A DNA stretch of 17,041 nucleotides. Origin: Chloroflexota bacterium (lineage in GTDB: Bacteria; Chloroflexota; Dehalococcoidia; UBA2247; RBG-13-53-26). This document shows, piece by piece, positions 7,378 to 15,338 of the stretch. The DNA lies in assembly GCA_003650185.1 (NCBI GenBank), contig QMOF01000018.1:1-17041 (forward strand), written 5' to 3'. The translations under genes and the position numbers were made by a program. Within the stretch, counting starts at the first letter, position 1. The number at the start of each line of letters is the position of its first letter. The notes beneath the pieces were generated by a model. That model worked only from the letters and a program-made list of their open reading frames with translations, did not search any database and had not been told where the DNA came from.

Positions 7378-10272
7378 CTACGCCTTTCTCACCTTGCAGA
7401 GGAAACTTCTGAACTCAGGGATGCCTGTATTCGGGTCACCAATGCGTGGTGTCAGCAGGTTAGCGCTATCGCCTGTGGACAGGCCCTTGTATCCCCAGTT
7501 CCAGGGCAGGACAATGTAGTGCACGGCGGTGCCGTCAACCTGCACGGGCTGGAGCCGGGTGGTGATGACGGCTATCCCCCTCACGGTACCACGAGTTGAC
7601 TCCACAACAACCTCGTCACCGCTGGAGATCGCCATCTTCTCCGCTAGCTGCGGACTCATCTCGACAAACATGCTGGGCTGAAGCTCCACCAGCCACGGTA
7701 AGCGCCTGGTTATCGCCCCGGTGTGGAGATGCTCCACCAGGCGGCTCGTTGTGGCCACAATCTCATAGCCGGCATCGGGAGTGCCTCTCTCGCCTGTCTC
7801 CCAGCTCTTGATGGCCGGATTGTTCTGTTGAGGTGACATTGGATTGGATACGGGGCTCTCCCAAGGTTCATAGTGTTCCGGGAATGGGCCGTCAGGCCGT
7901 CCCGGGCCGAAGAGATAGCCCCGTCCCTCAGGCTTCATGACAAAGGGGTATCCGCCGCCGTCGTTGATGGACTTGGTGCTGCCATCAGGGACATCGCCCA
8001 TAAAGGTGCCGTCCAGTGAGATGACCGGACGTGCCTGGTCCCAGGGTTCGCCTGCCAGGTTGACTGAGGCACGATTGTACATGATGCGCCGGTTCAGCGG
8101 CCAGGCTTTGCCCCAATTCGGAAACAGGCCAATCAGTGAGTAGTCAGTGGCATCCCGCCGCGCCATCATGTTTCCATCCTCGGTGTACATTCCACACCAG
8201 AGCCAGTTGCCGCAACTGGTGGTGCCATCGTCCTTGAGGGCGCCAGGGCTTGTCAGGAGCTTGCCTGTACTGAGATCGTAGCCATTCATTTCCTTGGCTA
8301 CCTCGTGCACGTCAGGTGGATCAGTGTTGTACCCTGCATAGTCCCAGGTCAATTCGGTGATGGCCGCTGCATTCTTGGTCGTCTGGCCCATATAGAGAGT
8401 CTTTATCTTGCGCATGAGGTTGTATACTATCCACAGGTCGCTCTTGGCCTCACCTGGAGGATCAGCTCCCTTGTAGCGCCACTGGTTCCAGCGGCCGCTG
8501 TTGCAAACGCTGCCCTCCTTCTCCACCGAGTGTGCCGCTGGCAACAGGAATACCTCGGTATCGCAGTCGCCCAATTGCCACACGCTCGCTGTCTCTGTTT
8601 CCCAAAGGTCAATCACCACCATCCATTCCAGCTTTCTCAGGATCCGGCGAGCCTCTGCGCTGTTGGGCCCACTCACTGCTGGATTGATCCCCCAACAGAT
8701 AAGTCCCTTGATAATCCCGTCGTCTATGGCCTTGAACAGCGGCTGCCAGGAGTAATCGCCATCCCTTCTGGGATAGTAGCGGTAGCTGGTATGGTGGTCC
8801 GTGTCACGGTACCATGCCTTTAGCAGGCTGGCGAATCGGGCCTTGTTTCCACCGTAGTCGGCGAAGTCCGGTTCGCTGGCTTGGGGCGGTCGCAGACTCC
8901 CGGCTCCTGGGCCCCAATGGTTGACCAACCCTTGCAGTGTGCAGCCGAGCCCATTTACGGCTCCGGTGATTCCATTCAGCCCACCACCAGCCACTCCCAT
9001 ATTGCCCAGAAGTAGCTGCAATATGCCCAGGCCCCGAACGAGCTGTGTGCCGGTGCTGTGCTGACAGGCGCTGGAGGAGAAGACAATAGCCCCCGCTTTG
9101 CCGACCTGGCCAGTAGCAGCGAAGGTCCGGCAGATCTCCTGGAAGGTATCCTTGTCCGTGCCAGTGATCTCTACCACCTTGTCGTCCGTGTACCGGGCGA
9201 AGTGCTTCTTAAGAAGCTGAAAAACACAGTTCGGATCACTGAGGGTCGTGTCTTTCAGTATGTTTCCACTGCCATCTTTCTGCCATGCCCAGGTGGACTT
9301 GTCGGAGAACAGTCCTGTCTCTGTATCGGCTGGACCAGCAAAGGCGGGATCGACGAGATAGGCGGCGTTGGTATATTCCTTCACGTATTCCATGTTGTAA
9401 TTCTCAGGATTGGCATCCATGTCCTGGGTGACGTACCTTATAATGCCGCCCACAAAGGCGATATCAGACCCAGGCCGCACCCTGGCGTACAGATCAGACT
9501 TGGCTGACGTGCGGGTGAAGCGCGGGTCGACGTGGATGATCTTGGCCCCCTTCTCCCTGGCCCGTGTGGCCCACTTGAATGCAACAGGGAAGGACTCTGC
9601 GAAGTTCCCCCCGATGATCATGATGCAATCACTATTGCCAAGGTCTATCCAGTGGTTCGACATCGGGCCTCTGCCCACAGTTTCTGAGTCAGCCGCTACT
9701 GCGGCCGAGACGCATATTCGAGCTTCATTCTCAATGTAAACAATGCCCAGGGCACGCAGCATCTTGCTCATGAGGTAGGCCTCTTCTGTGTTGGGGAAGA
9801 CGCTCCCCAGAGAAGCTATGGCCATTGTGCGATTGACGATATTGCCGCTCTCGTCGGTTTCGTCAAAATAGCGGTCACGCGTTTCCTTGATCCTGGTGGC
9901 AACTGCGGCTATAGCATCATCCCAGCTCATATCTGCCCAGTCGCTGGCGCCTGGAGACCGGTGTTTGACCTTGGTGAGGCGGTCTTCGTTGTTGGCTACC
10001 TGGAAAAGCGAGGCACCCTTGGGGCATAGCGACCCCTCGTTGATGGGACAGTCGGGGTCTCCCTCCAGGTGGACAAGCTTCCCGCCAGAGAGTGACATAA
10101 TAGCATTGCAGCCTACACCGCAGTATGGGCAGACGGTGGTTATCTCACCTATCTGCTTTCTCAACGGAATGACAGGCTGACCTGCCAGCGTCTTCTTTGG
10201 TGCGAGGCCTGTCAGCAATGCCAGGCCCCCGACCGCTGACGCCTTCAGAAAATCCCTTCGACCTAGATCCAT
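7378..10272 (-). CDS. Tat-exported molybdopterin oxidoreductase, formate dehydrogenase alpha-like, altered active site
   Basis: Protein of 964 residues in the DMSO-reductase superfamily, closest in layout to FdnG/FdoG. A twin-arginine signal (RRDFLK at 5-10, then a hydrophobic run) predicts export. The 4Fe-4S site is CPYCGVGC plus SLCPKG (C48, C51, C55, C83, K85). The Mo/W ligand position aligned with selenocysteine in ARVUHGP is Cys187 (TGC codon) in EARICVSAAV. The next residue is Val188 where formate dehydrogenases have the catalytic His, and the catalytic Arg of the GVNPVRGQNN region is Thr436 in GLNGITGAVN. The C-terminal pterin domain is intact and ends EFRSFLCKVRKA. The ATG at 10272 follows AAGGGGG. 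No iron-sulfur or membrane subunit gene is adjacent. Dehalococcoides has a formate-dehydrogenase-like OmeA with a changed active-site residue; this may be a relative. Formate oxidation is doubtful. Confidence 0.88.
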   Translation of the reverse strand: MDLGRRDFLKASAVGGLALLTGLAPKKTLAGQPVIPLRKQIGEITTVCPYCGVGCNAIMSLSGGKLVHLEGDPDCPINEGSLCPKGASLFQVANNEDRLTKVKHRSPGASDWADMSWDDAIAAVATRIKETRDRYFDETDESGNIVNRTMAIASLGSVFPNTEEAYLMSKMLRALGIVYIENEARICVSAAVAADSETVGRGPMSNHWIDLGNSDCIMIIGGNFAESFPVAFKWATRAREKGAKIIHVDPRFTRTSAKSDLYARVRPGSDIAFVGGIIRYVTQDMDANPENYNMEYVKEYTNAAYLVDPAFAGPADTETGLFSDKSTWAWQKDGSGNILKDTTLSDPNCVFQLLKKHFARYTDDKVVEITGTDKDTFQEICRTFAATGQVGKAGAIVFSSSACQHSTGTQLVRGLGILQLLLGNMGVAGGGLNGITGAVNGLGCTLQGLVNHWGPGAGSLRPPQASEPDFADYGGNKARFASLLKAWYRDTDHHTSYRYYPRRDGDYSWQPLFKAIDDGIIKGLICWGINPAVSGPNSAEARRILRKLEWMVVIDLWETETASVWQLGDCDTEVFLLPAAHSVEKEGSVCNSGRWNQWRYKGADPPGEAKSDLWIVYNLMRKIKTLYMGQTTKNAAAITELTWDYAGYNTDPPDVHEVAKEMNGYDLSTGKLLTSPGALKDDGTTSCGNWLWCGMYTEDGNMMARRDATDYSLIGLFPNWGKAWPLNRRIMYNRASVNLAGEPWDQARPVISLDGTFMGDVPDGSTKSINDGGGYPFVMKPEGRGYLFGPGRPDGPFPEHYEPWESPVSNPMSPQQNNPAIKSWETGERGTPDAGYEIVATTSRLVEHLHTGAITRRLPWLVELQPSMFVEMSPQLAEKMAISSGDEVVVESTRGTVRGIAVITTRLQPVQVDGTAVHYIVLPWNWGYKGLSTGDSANLLTPRIGDPNTGIPEFRSFLCKVRKA

Positions 10273-10354
10273 ACGTTGTCCCCCTTCCTGTATCGTTCAG
10301 AACTGACGCACGTGGCTCATAAGTGGTAGAATTACACCGGGTTGTAACTGGCTG

Positions 10355-10382
10355 TTAACTTTATACCCTACGGGGGTATGGT
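10355..10382 (+). promoter_or_regulatory. Possible promoter of the CsoR-family gene
   Basis: TTAACT (10355-10360) and TATGGT (10377-10382) are each 4 of 6 matches to the -35 and -10 boxes, with a 16-nt spacer. The operator at 10363-10379 fills that spacer, the usual arrangement for repression. An AGGGGAGG ribosome-binding site follows at 10394-10401. The box matches alone are weak; the operator position raises confidence. Confidence 0.4.
10363..10379. promoter_or_regulatory. CsoR/CstR-type operator
   Basis: ATACCCTACGGGGGTAT is an inverted repeat (ATACCC and GGGTAT) with the G/C-run core typical of operators of CsoR-family repressors. It lies 36 nt upstream of the CsoR-family start codon and 91 nt upstream of the divergent molybdoenzyme start. 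Autoregulation is likely; control of the molybdoenzyme is possible. Confidence 0.65.
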
Positions 10383-10414
10383 ATGTCAATGCCAGGGGAG
10401 GCTATATCGGTTCT

Positions 10415-10702
10415 ATGGAGAAGGTTGTGTCTGAGGAAGTGTCAAAGGAGCTACTGGTAAGGCGTTTGAAGAAGATCGAAGGACAGGTCCGAGGTCTGGC
10501 GAAGATGATCGAGGAAGGGCGTGACTGCGAGAGCATCATGACTCAGTTGGTGGCTGTCCGCGGGGCCATCGAAGGCGTCGGTACACTGGTGCTGAACAAC
10601 TACATGCATCTCTGTTTCTCGGGGGGCGCCAAGAGCGAGGCTGCGGACTCCCTGGCCCGAGCCTTGGCCATCTGGGGCGGCACACACCTCGGCAGCCGGT
10701 AG
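10415..10702 (+). CDS. CsoR-family transcriptional repressor, CstR-like (lacks the copper His)
   Basis: All-helical repressor of 95 residues, normal for the CsoR/RcnR/FrmR/CstR family. The hallmark RRLKKIEGQVRGLAKMIEEG is followed by RDCESI with Cys38, and by NNYMHLC with Cys67. In copper-sensing CsoR the ligands are Cys, His 25 residues on, and Cys 4 further. Here the spacing of the two Cys (29) is exact, but the His position is Tyr63, with a His two residues later at 65. Two Cys without the His is the pattern of CstR persulfide sensors, though another metal cannot be excluded. The ATG at 10415 is 13 nt from the ribosome-binding site, a long spacing; GTG at 10427 is an alternative start. It is divergent from the molybdoenzyme gene with a matching operator between them. 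Confidence 0.88.
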   Translation: MEKVVSEEVSKELLVRRLKKIEGQVRGLAKMIEEGRDCESIMTQLVAVRGAIEGVGTLVLNNYMHLCFSGGAKSEAADSLARALAIWGGTHLGSR

Positions 10703-10795
10703 CTTTGTTGGGGGAATCGGCCCGGTGGAGGACCATCCAGGCAGGGGTTCGCGGCTATACCGGGGCAATCTTCAATGGGCGGCGTGGCCCCAGGT

Positions 10796-12517
10796 TCACC
10801 CGATCGTCATGCCCGAGCGGGCTTCGGCGCCTGGTTGGTCAACCGTTTCACCGGCTTCGCTCTCTGAGTGCAGGGCGGAAGCCGTCTGGACGAGGCTCCC
10901 GGTGTAGGGGTGCACGGGTGAGCTGACGACCCTGTTCGAAGGACCCTGTTCGATAATCTCGCCGCTTAACATCACCGCCATCCTGTCGCTGACCTTTCTG
11001 GCCAGCGACAGGTCGTGCGTGATAAAGAGCATACTCAGACCTCGCCGCTCCTGGAGGTTGAGCAGCAGCTTCAGAATCTTGGCCTGTACCCCAGGGTCGA
11101 GGAAAGAGGTAGGCTCATCTGCGATCAGCAGACTGGGATTCAGTACCAGAGCCCGAGCTATGGCCACGCGCTGCATCTCGCCCCCGCTTAGCTGGTGTGG
11201 ATAGCTCTCCAGGAACCCGCCGCTGGCTGGCAACTCGACTTCCTCAAGAGTGCGCTTTGCCCTCTGGTCTCGCTCCTCTCTTGTGCCGATTCCTTGCACG
11301 TCCAGCGGCTCTCTCACCAGCTCCAGTACAGACAGCCGGTGGCTCAGCGATTCCCCCGGGTTCTGGAATACCATCTGGACCTTCCTGTAGAAGTCCTTTG
11401 CCCTGCTGGTGACTCTCTTCCCTTCGAGGTACACACCCCCTTCGTCCGGCTGAAGAAGCCCCATGATGGTCTTGGCCAGGGTGGTCTTGCCCGAACCGCT
11501 CTGTCCTACCAGGGCCAGCGTCTCTCCCGCGTCTATGTCCAGGCTTACTGACCTGACCGCCTTGAAGGAGCCAAAAGACTTGCTCAGGTTCCTGATGGCC
11601 AGCAGGGTTATGATCCCACCTCTGTGGCATGCCAAGTATCGCCCCTGGCTGGATACCAGCGGCGGCGTCTTTTCTGCGCAGACTCCTATCGCCTGAGTGC
11701 AGCGGGGGTGGAAGGCACAGCCAGCCACCGGCCTGGACATTTTTCCCTTTATCCCCTGAAGGTCTTTGACCGTTGTCATGTTCGGGTAGGCCCGTAGCAA
11801 CGCTCTGGTGTAGGGATGTCTCGGTCGCGAAAGCACCTCTGCCGCCGGGCCAAGCTCTACAATTCGGCCGGCATACATAGTGGCTATGTTGTCGGCCAGC
11901 CTCGCGGCTGTGGAAAGGTCGTGAGTAACCACCACGAAGGTGTGGTCACGGGCGATCTGCTTGAGCAGCGCCACTATTTCGGCCCTGGATGCTGCGTCCA
12001 GCGAGGATACCGGCTCGTCGAGGATGATAAGCCCGGGGTTGTTAGCCAGGGCCATGGCTATCAAGACCCTCTGCTGCTCTCCACCGCTGAGCTGATGGGG
12101 ATAGGCGGAGGACCTATCTGGGGAGAGACCGACATTGGCCAGTAGCTGCAGCGCTCGCCGCTGTGCCTCGGCCCGGCTCGCCAGGCGGTGCTCTACTATG
12201 GGCTCCATCACCTGGTCCAGGACGGTATGCACCGGGTTCAGAGCACTGTTGGCATTTTGAAACACCATGGAGACCTGCCTCCACCGGATCTCCCTCATTG
12301 ACTGCTCGGGAAGTGAGAGGAGGTCGAGACCGTTAAGAAAGATGTGGCCGTGCGAGGTACCCTCCACCAGCCTCATTATGCTCAAGCACAGGGTGGTCTT
12401 CCCAGCGCCGGACTCGCCGATTACAGCCAGGCACTCTCCGGCCTTCACCTCCAGGTCTATCCCGTTCAGGACCTGCTCTCGGCCGTAGCTTACCCGCAAG
12501 TCTTTGATCCTAAGCAT
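10796..12517 (-). CDS. Fused DppD-DppF-type double ATPase of a peptide/nickel-family ABC transporter
   Basis: Two complete ABC ATPases in one chain of 573 residues. First: Walker A GESGAGKTT (34-42), signature LSGGEQQR (143-150), Walker B LIILDEP (163-169), then the Opp/Dpp C-terminal extension with CAFHPRC, C280 and ACH (C267, C273, C280, C297), a four-Cys set that in DppD proteins can hold an iron-sulfur cluster. Second: Walker A GQSGSGKTT (338-346), signature LSGGEMQR (443-450), Walker B LLIADEP (463-469), with no Cys set. In most bacteria these are separate D and F subunits. The ATG at 12517 is preferred (AGGGG 8 nt ahead) over an in-frame GTG at 12526 that has no spacing. It overlaps the permease gene by 8 nt and powers the transporter encoded upstream. 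A relic start site may remain at the junction. Confidence 0.93.
   Translation of the reverse strand: MLRIKDLRVSYGREQVLNGIDLEVKAGECLAVIGESGAGKTTLCLSIMRLVEGTSHGHIFLNGLDLLSLPEQSMREIRWRQVSMVFQNANSALNPVHTVLDQVMEPIVEHRLASRAEAQRRALQLLANVGLSPDRSSAYPHQLSGGEQQRVLIAMALANNPGLIILDEPVSSLDAASRAEIVALLKQIARDHTFVVVTHDLSTAARLADNIATMYAGRIVELGPAAEVLSRPRHPYTRALLRAYPNMTTVKDLQGIKGKMSRPVAGCAFHPRCTQAIGVCAEKTPPLVSSQGRYLACHRGGIITLLAIRNLSKSFGSFKAVRSVSLDIDAGETLALVGQSGSGKTTLAKTIMGLLQPDEGGVYLEGKRVTSRAKDFYRKVQMVFQNPGESLSHRLSVLELVREPLDVQGIGTREERDQRAKRTLEEVELPASGGFLESYPHQLSGGEMQRVAIARALVLNPSLLIADEPTSFLDPGVQAKILKLLLNLQERRGLSMLFITHDLSLARKVSDRMAVMLSGEIIEQGPSNRVVSSPVHPYTGSLVQTASALHSESEAGETVDQPGAEARSGMTIG
11609..11623 (-). other. 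Possible relic ribosome-binding site and start at the D/F fusion joint
   Basis: Within the fused ATPase, at the joint between the DppD-type tail (ACHRGG) and the DppF-type start (ITLLAIRNL), the minus strand reads AGAGGTGGG, then ATC, then ATA. GAGGTG lies 5 nt before the ATA. This looks like a former Shine-Dalgarno and ATG changed to ATA when two genes fused. Interpretation only. Confidence 0.3.
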
Positions 12518-13355
12518 ATACCTCACCCCTTAGCCGAGGTTCCATCGCTGGCTCGAGGGTGTAGCCGACGAAAGTGACGGAGACTATGGTCAGAGACAAG
12601 GCGGCCCCGGCAGGTAGTAACCACCACAGCCACACATTAAGGTAGCTGAAGTCTAGTGCCTCGCGCATCATCATCCCCCAGCTAACCATGTTGGGGTCCG
12701 CGATACCCAGAAAGGCCAGCCCGGCCTCCATGAAGACAGCCCTTCTCATGCTGTAGATGAACTCGACCAGCAGGATGGGGCTGAGGTCTGGGAGAATGTG
12801 GCGCCATATGAGGTACAACCTGCTGCCTCCGAAGCACCGGGCGGCCGATACGTGCGTCCTCTCCTTCAAGGAGAGTGCCTGGGCCCTCACGATCCTGGCC
12901 CCACCCTGCCAGCCCAGCAGCGATAGCAGGATAATCAGCACCCACAGGCTGGGCTGTAGATACGCAGCCACCAGAATCAAGACAAGAAGCACCGGGATGA
13001 CAATAAGCGCATCCACCAGCCTCATGATGATGCTGTCGTACAGTCCGCCGATCAAGGCTGCTGATGCGCCTACCAGAGCGCTCAGCAACGTGGACAGCAG
13101 GGCTACTGATAGCCCCACCAGGAGGGATGTCCTGGCCCCGTAGACGAGCTGGCTCCAGATATCCTGTCCCACGTGGTTGGTGCCCAGCCAATGACTCAAG
13201 GACGGAGACTGGAAAGCAAAGCGACTTTGATCGACGGGGTCGTGGCCTGCCAGCAGAGGAGCAAACAGGGCTATCAGCACCATCAGCAGGAAAACGGCCA
13301 GGCCCAGCCTGCCACGCCCACTCGTGGTCAGTTCTTTCTTGAGATCAACGTGCAT
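12510..13355 (-). CDS. ABC transporter permease, DppC/OppC/NikC type
   Basis: Inner-membrane permease of 281 residues. A first hydrophobic helix at about 17-36 precedes the OppC-type N-terminal segment with WLGTNHVGQDIWSQLVYGAR (56-75), followed by about five more hydrophobic helices. The EAA loop that docks on the ATPase is visible as AARCFGGSRLYLIWRHILPD. Its start overlaps the end of the DppB-type gene by 11 nt and its end overlaps the ATPase start, so the three are translated as a coupled set. Substrate class (peptide, nickel chelate or other) cannot be told from the permease. Confidence 0.92.
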   Translation of the reverse strand: MHVDLKKELTTSGRGRLGLAVFLLMVLIALFAPLLAGHDPVDQSRFAFQSPSLSHWLGTNHVGQDIWSQLVYGARTSLLVGLSVALLSTLLSALVGASAALIGGLYDSIIMRLVDALIVIPVLLVLILVAAYLQPSLWVLIILLSLLGWQGGARIVRAQALSLKERTHVSAARCFGGSRLYLIWRHILPDLSPILLVEFIYSMRRAVFMEAGLAFLGIADPNMVSWGMMMREALDFSYLNVWLWWLLPAGAALSLTIVSVTFVGYTLEPAMEPRLRGEVYA

Positions 13356-14316
13356 AGCTCACCCTTGGGTCCAGCTTGGGATAGGACAGGTCTGCCAGGA
13401 AGTTGGCTACCAGAACGAAGAGAGCTACCACCAGGAGGACTCCCTCGATGATGGGATAGTCTCGGGCCAGCAGGGCTTCGTAGGCAAGATACCCCAGACC
13501 AGGATAGGAGAAGACTATCTCCACGAACAGCGCTCCGGTCACCACTCTGCCGAGCCACAGCCCAGTCCTGGTAATCACCGGCAGCATTGAGTTCCGGCCC
13601 GCGTGCCGGTACTTCATCACCCTCTGTGACAACCCCTTGGCCCGGGCAGTGAGCATGTAAGGCTCTTTGACCACGGTGATCATGGTGTTTCTGGTGAGGA
13701 GATAGGCGCCAGCGATGTGGGCCAGAGTCAAGGCGGCCAGGGGAAGCGCCAGGTGTTTCAGCACATCCAGTAGCAGTGCTCCACCGGACAGCCCTGAATA
13801 GGGGGTCAATGCCCCGGCCAGCGGGAATATGCCCAGGGTCACTCCGAAGACCAGCAGGAGCACCATTCCGATGAAGAAGTCGGGAAAGCCATTTAGAGCC
13901 ATGAGCCCGGCCAGCATGCTTCTGTCTGTCTTGCTGCCTCGCCTCCACCCTGACTCGATGCCCAGTACTATGCCCAGCAGGGTGGACAGGACAAGAGACA
14001 AACCAACCAGCAGCAGCGTCCAGGGCAGCCTGCCCAGAATCACCTCGAAGGCCGGCGCGTTGTAGTAGTAGGAGTAACCCAGATCACCTCTGAAGAGCGC
14101 ACCGAAGTAGGCACCGAACTGCTGCCACATGGGCTGGTCCAGGGCAAAGCGCTCGACCAGATTGGCCTTGAGCTCCGGAGTCATCTGCACCAGGGCCTCC
14201 TCCCCATAAATGGCCATGAGGGGGTCCCCCGGCATCATTCTGGGCAGCAAGAAGTTGAACGCCAGAACCAGCAGCAGGGCTATGGCATAGGTGACCAGGT
14301 TCCGTCTGCTAAACAT
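13345..14316 (-). CDS. ABC transporter permease, DppB/OppB/NikB type
   Basis: Permease of 323 residues with the DppB plan: one N-terminal membrane helix (about 7-25), the LPRMMPGDPL segment typical of the family, a periplasmic stretch containing FALDQPMWQQFGAYFGALFR and GDLGYSY, then five further helices. The EAA loop region reads EPYMLTARAKGLSQRVMKYR, followed by HAGRNSMLPVITRTG. It forms the transmembrane pore with the overlapping DppC-type permease. It is separated by 31 nt from the DGC-TsaA gene upstream. The ATG at 14316 has only a weak ribosome-binding site (GAAAGA). Confidence 0.92.
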   Translation of the reverse strand: MFSRRNLVTYAIALLLVLAFNFLLPRMMPGDPLMAIYGEEALVQMTPELKANLVERFALDQPMWQQFGAYFGALFRGDLGYSYYYNAPAFEVILGRLPWTLLLVGLSLVLSTLLGIVLGIESGWRRGSKTDRSMLAGLMALNGFPDFFIGMVLLLVFGVTLGIFPLAGALTPYSGLSGGALLLDVLKHLALPLAALTLAHIAGAYLLTRNTMITVVKEPYMLTARAKGLSQRVMKYRHAGRNSMLPVITRTGLWLGRVVTGALFVEIVFSYPGLGYLAYEALLARDYPIIEGVLLVVALFVLVANFLADLSYPKLDPRVSYAR

Positions 14317-14347
14317 GGTCTTTCAAGTTACCCCAGCGCTTGGCGAG

Positions 14348-15319
14348 CTAAGTAGGCGAAAACGATCCCTCAGCGGGTTCGCGGTGTATCTGCGTCATCC
14401 AGTCAGCCAGCCTCACCTCATCAGCGGCGTCGTAATTCGGGTTGTATGGCTTTATGTCCAAGATGGGGCTGCCGTCCACGGCGTCAAGCCCCTTCACTTT
14501 GAGGACATTCCCTTTGCGCTCCAGCAGAGAGACGATTGTCATGCAGATGGGGTTGGGCCGGGCTGGGCTGCGGGTAGCGAAGATGCCCACCAGTGGGAAG
14601 TCTTTTCTGCCTATAGGGTGAGCTTTGATGAGCGATCGGCCCTCAGGGGGAATACGGTGGGCCCAGTAGAGGACCAGGAGGTGGGAGAAGTCCTCTATGC
14701 CGTCGAGGATGGCGGCAAGGTCGTTGTCGATCACCAGTTCTGATATCGCGTTTCGCTCCTGCCTGGCCTTGGCTATCTTTCCCCTCCACTCCAGATCGCC
14801 GGCCTCGGCAACGAGACTGGGCTCCTTGATTCTGTTCCTGACCACGCCTAAAGGTCTCAGTTCCATCTGAGGAAAGTCCTGACCCTTCGTACCGTTTCCT
14901 GAAGGTTCTGCTTCTGCCTCTGTCAGCTTCTCCCCCAGCAGGCCGTGCACCTCCCTCTTGATGGCCCTGTAGACCTGGTCTTCCAGCGCCCTCGAAGGTA
15001 GCTGCTTTGTCTTTCTGATGCCAAGCATCGATGTAAGCTCCATGTAGCGATCGAGAGGCAGCCCCTCCTTCTCAGCTAGCTTGGCACCGCACTGAACGCC
15101 ACAGGCATCGATCAAGATCCGCTTCTGCGACATTTTCATGATCTCGTTGCGCTTCCAGGCTATTGGTACAGCGGGAAGGCACCCGATCTTGACGTTGTCC
15201 GGGTTCTCTTCCCATATCCGGATGCAAGCTCTGGAGGCAGCTACGCCCGTGGCGCACCCGCCATAGCAGGTGAAAATCAAGAGCCTGTAGGGTGCCTGGT
15301 TTCCGTCTTCTGGCTGCAC
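14348..15319 (-). CDS. DGC-domain / TsaA (TrmO-like) fusion protein inside the transporter operon
   Basis: Protein of 323 residues with two parts joined by a Glu/Gly-rich linker (about 132-150). The N-terminal part (about 10-130) resembles the DGC family of putative zinc-binding proteins: FTCYGGCATG (C18, C22), IGCLP (C47) and DACGVQC (C73, C77). The C-terminal part (about 152-312) is a TsaA/TrmO beta-barrel domain, the family that uses S-adenosylmethionine to methylate t6A37 of certain tRNAs, with GIFATRSPARPNPI (245-258), GLDAVDGSPILDIKPYNP and the N-terminal LRPLGVVRN. After the NPI motif the usual Gly-Leu is Cys-Met. The GTG at 15319 has GGAGG 9 nt ahead. It lies 19 nt after the lipoprotein gene and 31 nt before the permease, clearly in the operon. 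Possible roles are metal handling or methylation tied to the transported compound; neither is proven. Confidence 0.83.
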   Translation of the reverse strand: MQPEDGNQAPYRLLIFTCYGGCATGVAASRACIRIWEENPDNVKIGCLPAVPIAWKRNEIMKMSQKRILIDACGVQCGAKLAEKEGLPLDRYMELTSMLGIRKTKQLPSRALEDQVYRAIKREVHGLLGEKLTEAEAEPSGNGTKGQDFPQMELRPLGVVRNRIKEPSLVAEAGDLEWRGKIAKARQERNAISELVIDNDLAAILDGIEDFSHLLVLYWAHRIPPEGRSLIKAHPIGRKDFPLVGIFATRSPARPNPICMTIVSLLERKGNVLKVKGLDAVDGSPILDIKPYNPNYDAADEVRLADWMTQIHREPAEGSFSPT

Positions 15320-15338
15320 CTCTTGTTCCCTCCTTCCA

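Noticed and set aside
9709..9717. Possible selenocysteine codon in the molybdoenzyme
   Set aside because: The active-site codon is TGC, not TGA, so the residue is an ordinary cysteine.
10295..10347. Promoter for the molybdoenzyme (TTACAA-17 nt-ACTTAT on the minus strand)
   Set aside because: The -10 match is only 3 of 6; not strong enough to list as a feature.
13328..13948. 206-codon minus-strand frame within the DppB-type permease gene
   Set aside because: Out-of-frame shadow; the true permease frame has membrane helices and the EAA loop.
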